DNA from: RI-283 sp964487925
Lineage (GTDB): Bacteria > Pseudomonadota > Gammaproteobacteria > SZUA-140
DNA: 64,000 bases
Assembly: GCA_964487925.1 (NCBI GenBank)
Contig: CAZASZ010000001.1
Coordinates: forward strand, 1 to 64,000
Direction of reading: 5' to 3'
The first letter of the stretch is position 1. Every line of letters starts with the position of its first letter. Under the pieces are notes generated by a model. That model did no database searches. It was not told the origin of the DNA and was given only the letters and a program-made list of their open reading frames with translations. Position numbers and translations under genes: made by a program. This document shows positions 34,913 through 43,385 of this stretch, piece by piece.

Positions 34913-36568
34913 TTGCCTGCGCTCACCGGCATCTCGCTGCCCGAATCAGACCCGATCGCCGAAACACACTTTCCGGAAAGGGATGTAGATACACGGCCTA
35001 ACGACTGGCGCCAATACGCCTACCTCAACCTTTACCGCTTGTTGTTGGCGGCAACCTTCATTGTTCTTGCCTATAATCAGGTCGCCTTTCTCCATCAGGA
35101 CATCGAGAACGGTCCGGTTTTTCTGACCATTAGCGTCCTCTATCTGATTTTCGGGTTAGCCAATATCCCGATCATCTACGGACGGGCCTTCGACCCGATC
35201 AAACTGACGCTGCTCTCAGTATTCATCGACATCGTCACAATCACGACCCTCATGCACGCCAGCGGCGGCGTACGCAGCGGACTCGGAATGCTGTTGATTA
35301 TCTCGATTGCGACGGGCTCCGCTGCCGTCGGCGGGCAGATGGCCAAACTCTTCGCCGCCATGGCCACACTGGCAATTCTCGCCGAGCAGGTATTTACGGG
35401 ACTCCGCGTACCCATTGAGGCTTCGAGCTACGCCCACGCCGGCCTGCTCGGGGCAAGCTTTTTCGCTACCGCTATCCTCGCCCACCACCTAGCCCGGCGT
35501 CAGCGTGAAAGCGAAGTCCTTGCCGCTCAGCGTGGAGTGGATCTAGCCAATATGGCCCAGTTGACCGAATACATCATTCAGCGCATGCAGACCGGCATCA
35601 TCGTCGTCGACAAGGATTTTTCGGTGCGTCTCATCAATGAATCGGCGCACAGGCTGCTCGGCGTATCCATCGAACAATCGGTCCGTGCTGTCGATCAGCT
35701 CCCCGAACCTCTGGGCAGACAGTTGGCTGCCTGGCGATTCAATGCGGCTGCAGGAAAACCCTTTCACGGCGCCGCCATGTCTCCCGAAATCCTACCGCGC
35801 TTTGCCAAACTCGGACAATCGCAGAATTCTGGCGCACTGATCTTCCTTGAGGACACCGCCGCAACGATGCAGCAGGCCCAACAACTTAAGCTCGCATCCC
35901 TCGGCAAACTGACAGCCAGCATCGCCCACGAGATACGAAATCCGCTCGCGGCCATCAATCACGCCAGTCAGTTGCTTGACGAGTCAGAAGCGATCTCCGG
36001 AGCGGATAAACGCCTGTTGGAGATCATTCAGAATCACGCTCAAAGAGTTAACACGATCATACGTAACGTCATGCAGCTCAGCCGAAGAGACCCCAGCAAC
36101 CCGCAGCACTTTGATCTAAATATGTGGTTGGAGGGATATCTCAAAGAGTTGAAACAGGTCCACGGCCTCAAGGACGAACAGCTATCAATCGATAACCTTC
36201 AAGATGAACTCATGATTCGAATCGACCCGGACCAGTTGCGCATGATTATGGACAACCTATGCCAAAACGCGATCCGCCACGGTGGCGACGACGGTAAAGC
36301 ATTTATTTCATTGACCGCCGGTGTCAGCGAGGAAACCCAACGCCCATACATCGAGGCCTCCGATAACGGTCCGGGTATTTCGGACGAGGCGATCGAACAT
36401 ATCTTCGAACCTTTCTATACCACTGCCCAGCATGGGACCGGCCTTGGTCTCTATTTATCGAAAGAACTTGCCGAATGTAATCAGGCCCACCTCGCCTGTC
36501 TACCGGATAGCCGGGGCGGCCGATTCCGCCTTACCTTTGCGGACCCCAGGAGGAAACAAATACAATGA
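34913..36568 (+). CDS. pilS: PilS, sensor histidine kinase of type IV pilus regulation
   Basis: 551 residues from a TTG start with GAAGGGG seven bases upstream. Six N-terminal membrane helices (about 38-195), a cytoplasmic PAS-like domain (about 210-315), HisKA with phospho-acceptor H339 in ASIAHEIRNPLAAINHASQLL, and HATPase with N-box DNLCQNAIRHG, G1 DNGPGI and G2 GTGLGLYLSKELA. In Pseudomonas PilS senses PilA in the membrane and controls PilR. The stop overlaps the pilR start (ATGA). Confidence 0.95.
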   Translation: MPALTGISLPESDPIAETHFPERDVDTRPNDWRQYAYLNLYRLLLAATFIVLAYNQVAFLHQDIENGPVFLTISVLYLIFGLANIPIIYGRAFDPIKLTLLSVFIDIVTITTLMHASGGVRSGLGMLLIISIATGSAAVGGQMAKLFAAMATLAILAEQVFTGLRVPIEASSYAHAGLLGASFFATAILAHHLARRQRESEVLAAQRGVDLANMAQLTEYIIQRMQTGIIVVDKDFSVRLINESAHRLLGVSIEQSVRAVDQLPEPLGRQLAAWRFNAAAGKPFHGAAMSPEILPRFAKLGQSQNSGALIFLEDTAATMQQAQQLKLASLGKLTASIAHEIRNPLAAINHASQLLDESEAISGADKRLLEIIQNHAQRVNTIIRNVMQLSRRDPSNPQHFDLNMWLEGYLKELKQVHGLKDEQLSIDNLQDELMIRIDPDQLRMIMDNLCQNAIRHGGDDGKAFISLTAGVSEETQRPYIEASDNGPGISDEAIEHIFEPFYTTAQHGTGLGLYLSKELAECNQAHLACLPDSRGGRFRLTFADPRRKQIQ

Positions 36569-37890
36569 GCCTGCCACGAGCCCTGGTCGTCGACGACGAA
36601 CCGGATATAAGGGAATTGCTCGAATTGACGCTATCTCGAATGGACATCAGCTGTCGATCAACCGCAAATATCGATGAGGCGCGTCGAGCGCTCAACGAAG
36701 ATCACTATGATCTCTGTCTGACCGATATGCGCCTTCCCGATGGCAACGGCATCGAACTGGTAGAGTATATTCAACGGTATTTCCCTGACCTACCGACGGC
36801 CGTCATTACGGCCCATGGCAATGTGGAATCGGCCGTCCGTGCACTCAAGGCCGGCGCATTCGACTTTGTCTCCAAACCAGTCGACCTCCACATTCTTAGA
36901 GATCTCGCCGCGGCAGCGATCAAGTCGCACCCGGATATGCTCAGACCTTCGGGACCCACGCTCCTCGGCAACACGACCGTCATGCAAGAGACCCGCGCCA
37001 CGATCGCCAAGCTGGCCCGCAGTCAGGCGCCGGTCTACATATGCGGGGAATCCGGCACCGGCAAGGAGCTGGCCGCCGCGATGATCCATCACCTCGGGCC
37101 CCGTGCCGAGGGTCCGTTCATCCCGGTCAACTGCGGCGCAATTCCCGAGGCGCTAATGGAAAGCGAGTTCTTCGGTCATCGCAAAGGCAGTTTTACGGGC
37201 GCCACAACGGATAAGACCGGACTTTTCGAGGCCGCGCGCGGTGGAACGCTGTTTCTCGACGAAGTCGCCGATCTACCCCAACACATGCAAGTCAAACTAC
37301 TTCGGGCGATTCAGGAAAAGGCCATTCGTCCTGTCGGTGAACATCGAGAGCGCCCGATAGACGTTCGGATACTGAGCGCGACCCACAAGGATCTCGAGAC
37401 AATGGTCGACGCTAGCCAGTTTCGCCAGGATCTGTTCTACCGGATCAACGTCATAACGCTGAAGTTACCACCGCTGCGTGACCGAGTGGACGACATCCCA
37501 TTGCTTGCCGCGCACTTTCTGAGGCGCCTCGCGGAAACCATCAGCGTACCGTCGGTCAGCCTATCCAACGCGGCGACCGCCAGACTGCGTAGTTACGCCT
37601 TCCCCGGCAACGTCCGGGAACTCGAAAATATCCTGGAACGGGCAACGGCGCTTTGCGAGCACGCTGAAATCGAGCCCGATGACCTACAGCTCAAGAACAC
37701 TCCCACCCCTGAACCCACACCAGTCGCAGGCCTGGGTCTACCGCTGGACCCTATGCTTGGCCATATGGAGCGCGACACGATAGAAAAAGCCCTCGAGAAA
37801 ACCCGTTATAACAAGACTGCGGCGGCTCGACTATTGGGCATTTCATTCAGTGCGCTACGCTACAGACTCAAGAAATTGGGGCTCGACTGA
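36565..37890 (+). CDS. pilR: PilR, sigma-54-dependent response regulator
   Basis: 441 residues: receiver domain with phospho-acceptor D54 (DLCLTDMRLPDG), AAA+ domain with Walker A GESGTGKE (161-168), the sigma-54 contact loop GSFTGA (207-212), Walker B TLFLDEVADLP, arginine finger region, and a C-terminal Fis-type helix-turn-helix (NKTAAARLLGISFSALRYRLKKLGLD). It activates pilA; a matching -24/-12 promoter lies 207 bp downstream of its stop, directly before pilA. Confidence 0.96.
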   Translation: MSLPRALVVDDEPDIRELLELTLSRMDISCRSTANIDEARRALNEDHYDLCLTDMRLPDGNGIELVEYIQRYFPDLPTAVITAHGNVESAVRALKAGAFDFVSKPVDLHILRDLAAAAIKSHPDMLRPSGPTLLGNTTVMQETRATIAKLARSQAPVYICGESGTGKELAAAMIHHLGPRAEGPFIPVNCGAIPEALMESEFFGHRKGSFTGATTDKTGLFEAARGGTLFLDEVADLPQHMQVKLLRAIQEKAIRPVGEHRERPIDVRILSATHKDLETMVDASQFRQDLFYRINVITLKLPPLRDRVDDIPLLAAHFLRRLAETISVPSVSLSNAATARLRSYAFPGNVRELENILERATALCEHAEIEPDDLQLKNTPTPEPTPVAGLGLPLDPMLGHMERDTIEKALEKTRYNKTAAARLLGISFSALRYRLKKLGLD

Positions 37891-38204
37891 CCCTCAGCCA
37901 AGATGGCCCTTCGGACAGCTTGTATCTGTGTCAAAAACTGCTGAAAATCAACAGGTCCTGCTCAGACTCAACAGCCGACGGGAGAACGGCCCCGACTCCG
38001 TCGCATCCCAGACATTATTGATAAGAAACTATAACCGGTTGTATTTTATCGAATAAAAAGACTATTCATCCGATCTTTCGAGAAAATAACTAAAGCTGGC
38101 ACGCTTGGTGCAGATAACTTGTGTAAGGCAAGGCGGTGCATCCGGAGAGGAGAACGGCAGTGCCGGTTAACATAGAATCGATACAACCCACAGGAGTTAC
38201 ACTC
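37891..38204 (+). other. pilR-pilA intergenic region (314 bp)
   Basis: No gene is visible. It holds the pilA sigma-54 promoter at 38097-38112 and an AT-rich stretch (about 38020-38095) suited to bending or activator binding. PilR sites would be expected here, but I could not identify a clear repeated motif. A short open frame starting at 38136 is in frame with pilA but lacks a ribosome site. Confidence 0.7.
38097..38112 (+). promoter_or_regulatory. Sigma-54 promoter of pilA
   Basis: TGGCACGCTTGGTGCA matches the -24/-12 consensus TGGCACG-N4-TTGCA at all but one of the conserved positions, with the invariant GG (38098-38099) and GC (38110-38111) separated by exactly 10 bp. It lies 92 bp upstream of the pilA ATG. 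Confidence 0.9.
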
Positions 38205-38630
38205 ATGAAAAAGACACAACAAGGTTTTACGCTTATCGAATTGATGATCGTCGTGGCCATCATCGGTATCCTGGCCGCAGTCGCGATCCCGGCCTATCAG
38301 GACTACACGACCCGCGCCAAGGTCTCAGAGATTCTAGTCATCGCAGCCAAGGATAAGAGCTCGGTCTCAGAGTATTACATCAGCACAGGTGCCATGCCTG
38401 CAAACATAGCCGCGTCAGGTGTCAGCGCTGATGCCACTCAGAGCGCTTATATCTCCGCAATCGCCTATACTACTGCCACCAACACCGGGACACTGAAGTA
38501 TACGGTGACCGGCTTGGGCGCAGCCAGCGGTGATGTTATCTTCGTTGGCACCGGAAATACCAACGGTGTGCAGTGGGATTGTACCTCCAGTACGGTCCAA
38601 TCCAAGTATCTGCCGGCCAACTGCCGATAG
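38205..38630 (+). CDS. pilA: Major type IV pilin PilA
   Basis: 141 residues from the ATG at 38205 (CAGGAG upstream). A class IVa leader MKKTQQG is cleaved before the N-methylated Phe in [33 protein letters not shown]; Glu5 of the mature protein is present. A C-terminal cysteine pair ([17 protein letters not shown]) forms the D-region disulfide loop. It is flanked by a sigma-54 promoter and a strong terminator, as expected for an abundant regulated structural gene. Confidence 0.97.
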   Translation: MKKTQQGFTLIELMIVVAIIGILAAVAIPAYQDYTTRAKVSEILVIAAKDKSSVSEYYISTGAMPANIAASGVSADATQSAYISAIAYTTATNTGTLKYTVTGLGAASGDVIFVGTGNTNGVQWDCTSSTVQSKYLPANCR

Positions 38631-38647
38631 TGGTATAGAGCCTGACG

Positions 38648-38677
38648 AGCCCCTCCATGCTGGAGGGGCTTTTTTTT
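38648..38677 (+). terminator. Rho-independent terminator of pilA
   Basis: A 10-bp perfect stem (AGCCCCTCCA with TGGAGGGGCT) and a 3-base loop are followed by an eight-T run, starting 18 bp after the pilA stop. It insulates pilA from pilB. Confidence 0.96.
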
Positions 38678-38715
38678 GGTGAATATCATCCTCAAAATAT
38701 GAATAAAGCACTAAC

Positions 38716-40473
38716 ATGAACGGCCACTGCGCCGATAACATCGACATGAGTACACCAGCCGATCAGCTATCAAATATCGTCCTAAGCGGGCTCGCTCGCA
38801 AGATTGTCGATCTCGGCATTCTCGATGAGGATACCGTTGTAAAAGCTACTCAGTCGGCCGACAAACAGGAGCGCACCCTTGTAGAGGAACTCGTCGCTGG
38901 CGAGATGCTCGACTGCCTCACGATCGCGACGATATCCTCTCAGGAGTTCGGTATGCCCTTGTTTGATCTCGCCGCCATGGAGCTGGAGCTCTGCCCCTTG
39001 TCCCTGGTCGACGAGAAACTAATCCGCCGTCATAAGGCCCTGCCGCTGTATAAACGGGGCAGCACCCTCTACGCGGCGCTCTCGGATCCGGCAAATCTGC
39101 AGGGACTCGACGAAATCAAGTTCCATGTAGGCGCGAATGTCGAACCCATCCTCGTCGAACACGACAAGCTGATCAAGGCCATCACCGACCTCCTTGAGGC
39201 CGAGGTGACCCGGCAGGAAGGACTCGATGATACAGATCTCGATGACATAGACTTTAACGATCAGGACGATGATCATCAGGGGGGCAGCGACGATGACGGT
39301 TCGGAGGTCGACGATACCCCGATTGTGCGTTTCGTCAACAAGGTCATTCTGGACGCCGTTAATAAAGGGGCGTCGGACCTTCATTTCGAACCCTACGAAC
39401 ATACCTTCAGGGTACGCTTTCGCGTCGATGGCATCCTGAAGGAGATCGCCTCGCCGCCAAGCACGCTCTCCAAGAAAATCGCTGCCCGTATTAAGGTCAT
39501 GTCGCGCCTGGATATCTCGGAACGGCGTGTCCCTCAGGACGGCCGTATGAAGATGAAGCTGTCCCGAAACCGGGTCATCGACTTCCGTGTCAGCACTTGC
39601 CCAACCTTGTTCGGCGAGAAGGTTGTCATGCGTATCCTCGACCCGACCAGCGCACAGCTCGGCATTGATGCCCTAGGTTATGAAAAGGAACAAAAGGAGC
39701 TCTTTCTCGAGGCCATTCATCGCCCCTATGGCATGGTCCTAGTAACCGGCCCGACGGGTAGCGGTAAGACGGTTTCGCTCTATACGGCGCTAAATATCCT
39801 CAATACCCAGGACCGCAATATATCCACGGCCGAGGATCCAGCCGAAATCAATCTGCCGGGGATCAATCAGGTCAATGTCAACCCAAAGGCGGGACTGACC
39901 TTCCCAAGCGCCTTGAAGTCGTTTCTGCGTCAGGATCCGGATATCATCATGATCGGTGAGATCCGTGATATAGAGACGGGAGAGATCGCAGTCAAGGCCG
40001 CCCAGACCGGTCACTTAGTACTGTCGACACTGCATACCAATGATGCGCCCAAGACCCTTACTCGACTGGTCAACATGGGGGTGGCCCCGTTCAACATCGC
40101 CTCGGCAGTCAATCTCATCATTGCCCAACGTCTGGGTCGCCGACTTTGCACACACTGCAAGGAACAGGCGGATATTCCAAGCCAGGCATTGATCGATGAG
40201 GGCTTTACGCCTGAAGAGGTCGATGATCTCATCATCTACAAAGCCGTCGGCTGCGACCAATGTACCGATGGCTACAAGGGTCGAGTCGGCATCTATCAGG
40301 TCATGCCGATCTCTGACGCCATGAGCAAGATCATCATGGAAGGCGGCAACTCGATACAACTCGCCGAGCAGGCGAAGAACGAAGGGATTCCCGATCTCTT
40401 TCAATCGGGACTCCAGAAGGTCAGGCAGGGCGTCCTCAGCCTGGAAGAATTACACAGGGTTATTGTAGAGTAG
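38716..40473 (+). CDS. pilB: PilB, type IV pilus extension ATPase
   Basis: 585 residues if the ATG at 38716 is used; a second ATG at 38746 (MSTPADQLSNIVLSGLARK) resembles typical PilB N-termini better, so the start is uncertain. Features: two N-terminal MshEN-like regions, an unusually acidic linker (DTDLDDIDFNDQDDD and SDDDGSEVDD), the T2SE ATPase core with Walker A GPTGSGKT, Asp box and Walker B IMIGEIRD, and a zinc tetracysteine (CTHCKEQ ... CDQCTDG). It powers pilus polymerisation at the inner membrane. Confidence 0.96.
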   Translation: MNGHCADNIDMSTPADQLSNIVLSGLARKIVDLGILDEDTVVKATQSADKQERTLVEELVAGEMLDCLTIATISSQEFGMPLFDLAAMELELCPLSLVDEKLIRRHKALPLYKRGSTLYAALSDPANLQGLDEIKFHVGANVEPILVEHDKLIKAITDLLEAEVTRQEGLDDTDLDDIDFNDQDDDHQGGSDDDGSEVDDTPIVRFVNKVILDAVNKGASDLHFEPYEHTFRVRFRVDGILKEIASPPSTLSKKIAARIKVMSRLDISERRVPQDGRMKMKLSRNRVIDFRVSTCPTLFGEKVVMRILDPTSAQLGIDALGYEKEQKELFLEAIHRPYGMVLVTGPTGSGKTVSLYTALNILNTQDRNISTAEDPAEINLPGINQVNVNPKAGLTFPSALKSFLRQDPDIIMIGEIRDIETGEIAVKAAQTGHLVLSTLHTNDAPKTLTRLVNMGVAPFNIASAVNLIIAQRLGRRLCTHCKEQADIPSQALIDEGFTPEEVDDLIIYKAVGCDQCTDGYKGRVGIYQVMPISDAMSKIIMEGGNSIQLAEQAKNEGIPDLFQSGLQKVRQGVLSLEELHRVIVE

Positions 40474-40477
40474 AGCT

Positions 40478-41707
40478 ATGGCCGAAACCGCAAAAAAACT
40501 ACAGATCTTCGCATGGGAAGCCCGCGACAAACGAGGCGCCAAGGTCAAGGGCGAAACACGCAGCTCAAGCCTGGCGTTGGCCCGTGCCGACCTCCGCAAA
40601 CAGGGCATCAACCCGACCAAAATCCGAAAGAAGTCCCAAGCACTCTTCGGTGGTGAGCGCGCCAAGAAAAAGAAGATTACGGCCAACGACGTTGCAATAT
40701 TCAGCCGCCAGATGGCCACCATGATGCAGTCGGGCGTCCCCCTGGTTCAGTCTTTCGATATCATCGGTAAAGGGCATGAAAACGCGGGCATGCAGGACAT
40801 GATAATGAGCATCAAGGCCGAGATTGAGTCAGGCAACCCGCTGGCGGATGCTCTGGGGAAATTTCCGCGACACTTCGATAGCCTATACTGCAGCCTAGTC
40901 AACGCCGGCGAACAGGCCGGTATCCTCGATTCCCTGCTTGATAAGATTGCGACCTACAAGGAAAAGACCGAGGGCATCAAGAGCAAGATTAAAAAGGCCC
41001 TGTTTTACCCTATTGCCGTGATTGTGGTTTCGTTCATCGTGACTGCGATCCTGCTCATCTTCGTGATCCCGCAGTTCCAGGAGATGTTCAGTAGTTTCGG
41101 CGCCGACCTTCCCGCCATGACTCTGATGGTCATAGGGCTATCCAAGATCTTTCAGGCCTATTGGTGGGCAATATTCGGGGGGCTCGGAATCGCGCTCTAC
41201 CTCTTTTTCGAGGCCAAACATCGCTCCGAGGCCTTTCGCAACAATCTCGACAAGCTGACCTTGAAGTTGCCGGTCTTCGGCAGCCTGATCAGGAAGGCTA
41301 CTATCGCGCGTTTCGCTAGGACACTCTCTACGATGTTCGCGGCAGGCGTTCCGCTGGTCGAGGCCATGGGGACCGTTGCCGGTGCGGCAGGTAACTACGT
41401 CTACTCGACCGCCATTCTGCAGATGCGTGACGAGATTTCCACCGGGTCGCAGTTAAACCTGGCCATGCGGAACGTCAATCTGTTTCCCAACATGGTCGTA
41501 CAGATGGTCGCGATCGGTGAAGAGGCGGGCTCCATCGACGCCATGCTGGCCAAGGTCGCCGATTTCTACGAGCAGGAGGTCGACGATGCCGTCGATGGCC
41601 TGAGCAGCCTGCTCGAGCCCATTATTATGGCCTTTTTGGGCGTCGTCATCGGTGGTCTTGTTATCGCCATGTATTTGCCAATCTTCAAGATGGGCGAAGT
41701 AGTCTAA
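40478..41707 (+). CDS. pilC: PilC, type IV pilus inner membrane platform protein
   Basis: 409 residues with two GspF/T2SSF domains (about 70-195 and 275-400), each with the FSRQMATMMQSGVPLVQSF or FARTLSTMFAAGVPLVEAM opening, and three membrane helices (about 175-205, 220-245, 380-403). It couples PilB and PilT rotation to pilin insertion. It starts 4 bp after pilB. Confidence 0.97.
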   Translation: MAETAKKLQIFAWEARDKRGAKVKGETRSSSLALARADLRKQGINPTKIRKKSQALFGGERAKKKKITANDVAIFSRQMATMMQSGVPLVQSFDIIGKGHENAGMQDMIMSIKAEIESGNPLADALGKFPRHFDSLYCSLVNAGEQAGILDSLLDKIATYKEKTEGIKSKIKKALFYPIAVIVVSFIVTAILLIFVIPQFQEMFSSFGADLPAMTLMVIGLSKIFQAYWWAIFGGLGIALYLFFEAKHRSEAFRNNLDKLTLKLPVFGSLIRKATIARFARTLSTMFAAGVPLVEAMGTVAGAAGNYVYSTAILQMRDEISTGSQLNLAMRNVNLFPNMVVQMVAIGEEAGSIDAMLAKVADFYEQEVDDAVDGLSSLLEPIIMAFLGVVIGGLVIAMYLPIFKMGEVV

Positions 41708-41715
41708 GCCAAAAC

Positions 41716-41735
41716 TCGCCGAAGGGCGTATCGCC
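41716..41735 (+). repeat. 20-bp intergenic repeat, copy 2
   Basis: TCGCCGAAGGGCGTATCGCC, 8 bp after the pilC stop; differs from copy 1 (34821) at two positions. Confidence 0.75.
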
Positions 41736-41780
41736 GCCCTATCCAGACGAAACGGAAATCCCGACAATAGAGCAGCCTTC

Positions 41781-42668
41781 ATGACGACGATCGATCTGTT
41801 TCAAGAACAACCGGAGATTTACCTTGGCCTAGCTGCGGTCCTCGGCGTCATTGTCGGCAGCTTTCTGAACGTCGTTATCCTGCGACTGCCGGTTATGATG
41901 GAACGTCAGTGGCGTCGGCAATGCGCTGAGTTTGACGAACAGCCTTCATCGACAACCACCACTGAGGAAGAGGAGCGTTTTGACCTCAGCCATCCGGCTT
42001 CGCATTGTCCGGGATGCGGGCACAAAATCCGCTTCTGGGAAAACATCCCTATCTTGAGCTATCTGCTCCTACGCAGACGTTGTTCGGAATGCGGTATGCG
42101 TATCCCGGGTCGATACCCGCTCGTCGAGTCCTTGACAGCAATACTGACCGTGGTTGTGGCCTGGCATTATGGGCCGGGAATACAGGCCCTGGCTGCGGCC
42201 GTCTTGACCTGGACACTCATAGCGCTCTCCGTGATCGATGCCGACCACCAACTCCTGCCGGACAGCATCACGCTGCCCACGCTCTGGTTGGGACTGGGCC
42301 TGAGTCTATTCGGTATCTTCACCAATACCCATGACGCGATCATCGGCGCCATAGCAGGCTATTTGAGCCTATGGCTGGTGTTTCAGAGCTTCCGGTTGCT
42401 CACGGGCAAGGAAGGAATGGGCTATGGCGACTTCAAGCTCTTGGCAATGTTTGGTGCGTGGATCGGCTGGCAGGGACTATTCCCGATCGTCCTGACCTCG
42501 TCGCTGCTCGGCGCACTGGTCGGTGTGAGTATAGTCGCCTTCATCGGCCGAGACCGCCAGATCCCTATCCCCTTCGGGCCCTACCTGTCCCTTGCCGGCT
42601 GGATCACGCTGCTTTGGGGACAGCAAATGCGGGATGCCTACCTAAACTGGGCCGGCATCGGCGGTTAA
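41781..42668 (+). CDS. pilD: PilD, prepilin leader peptidase/N-methyltransferase
   Basis: 295 residues. The cytoplasmic N-terminal domain has the tetracysteine CPGCGHKI ... CSECGMRIPGRYPLVE, and the aspartate protease motifs are VIDADHQLLPD and GMGYGDFKLLAM (GxGD). Eight or so membrane segments. It cleaves the PilA leader and N-methylates the new N-terminus. The order pilB-pilC-pilD-coaE is the classic gammaproteobacterial arrangement. Confidence 0.96.
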   Translation: MTTIDLFQEQPEIYLGLAAVLGVIVGSFLNVVILRLPVMMERQWRRQCAEFDEQPSSTTTTEEEERFDLSHPASHCPGCGHKIRFWENIPILSYLLLRRRCSECGMRIPGRYPLVESLTAILTVVVAWHYGPGIQALAAAVLTWTLIALSVIDADHQLLPDSITLPTLWLGLGLSLFGIFTNTHDAIIGAIAGYLSLWLVFQSFRLLTGKEGMGYGDFKLLAMFGAWIGWQGLFPIVLTSSLLGALVGVSIVAFIGRDRQIPIPFGPYLSLAGWITLLWGQQMRDAYLNWAGIGG

Positions 42669-42675
42669 CAAAAGC

Positions 42676-42695
42676 GCGCCCAACGGCGTATCGCC
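42676..42695 (+). repeat. 20-bp intergenic repeat, copy 3
   Basis: GCGCCCAACGGCGTATCGCC, 7 bp after the pilD stop; the distal GCGTATCGCC is identical to copy 2. Confidence 0.7.
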
Positions 42696-42769
42696 GAAAG
42701 ACTTAGAACGGTTGACCAACACCCCTAAAAACACCACCATGCGAGCATGATCTCGTACGAGGCAATGTC

Positions 42770-43366
42770 ATGCTCATCATCGCTCTGACCGGAGGCATTG
42801 GGAGCGGAAAATCCACGGTCTCGCGAATGTTCGAGGCGCAAGGGGTTACCGTGATCGATGCCGATGTCATCAGCCATGAACTCACCCGGCCCGGCAGCCC
42901 TGTGCTAGACAAGATTCGGGCGGTATTCGGGGACACCGTGATCACGACAGAAGGTGACCTGAATCGCGCTGCACTCAGGGAACGTGTCTTTGCCCGACCC
43001 GAACTCAGAAAGCGGCTGGAAGGAATCCTACACCCCCTCGTGCGCAGGGAGATGCTGCGCAGAGCGTCGGCGCTCAAAACACCCTACTGCGTTTTTTCCA
43101 TCCCTCTGCTCATCGAATCCAATATGACCGATCTGGTCGATCGAGTCCTGGTCGTTGATACCGACTCATCAATCCGCATTCGTCGCGTCGAGGAACGTAG
43201 CGGCCTGGACGAGATAACCATTCGGCGCATCATGTCTGCACAGGTCAGCGACGAGGTCCGACGGTCACGGGCAGACGACATCATCGAAAACGACGATGAC
43301 CTCGACCACGTGGAAAAACAAGTAGCGGAGCTGCACCGGCTGTATCTAAGCCTTTCCCGCCCGTAA
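42770..43366 (+). CDS. coaE: Dephospho-CoA kinase
   Basis: 198 residues with P-loop ALTGGIGSGKSTVSRMF, the DADVISHELTRPG substrate segment and the lid region typical of CoaE. It performs the last step of coenzyme A synthesis. It closes the pilBCD-coaE unit; zapD and yacG, which often follow, are absent, and mutL converges 19 bp away. Confidence 0.96.
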   Translation: MLIIALTGGIGSGKSTVSRMFEAQGVTVIDADVISHELTRPGSPVLDKIRAVFGDTVITTEGDLNRAALRERVFARPELRKRLEGILHPLVRREMLRRASALKTPYCVFSIPLLIESNMTDLVDRVLVVDTDSSIRIRRVEERSGLDEITIRRIMSAQVSDEVRRSRADDIIENDDDLDHVEKQVAELHRLYLSLSRP

Positions 43367-43385
43367 CCAGGGAACACCGGGACGG

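Noticed and set aside
42166..42260. Possible prophage or IS boundary near pilD because of short repeats
   Set aside because: No transposase, integrase, terminal inverted repeats or target duplications were seen anywhere in the window.
34821..42695. The three 20-bp elements as a CRISPR remnant
   Set aside because: They are kilobases apart, singly placed after stop codons and lack spacers or cas genes.
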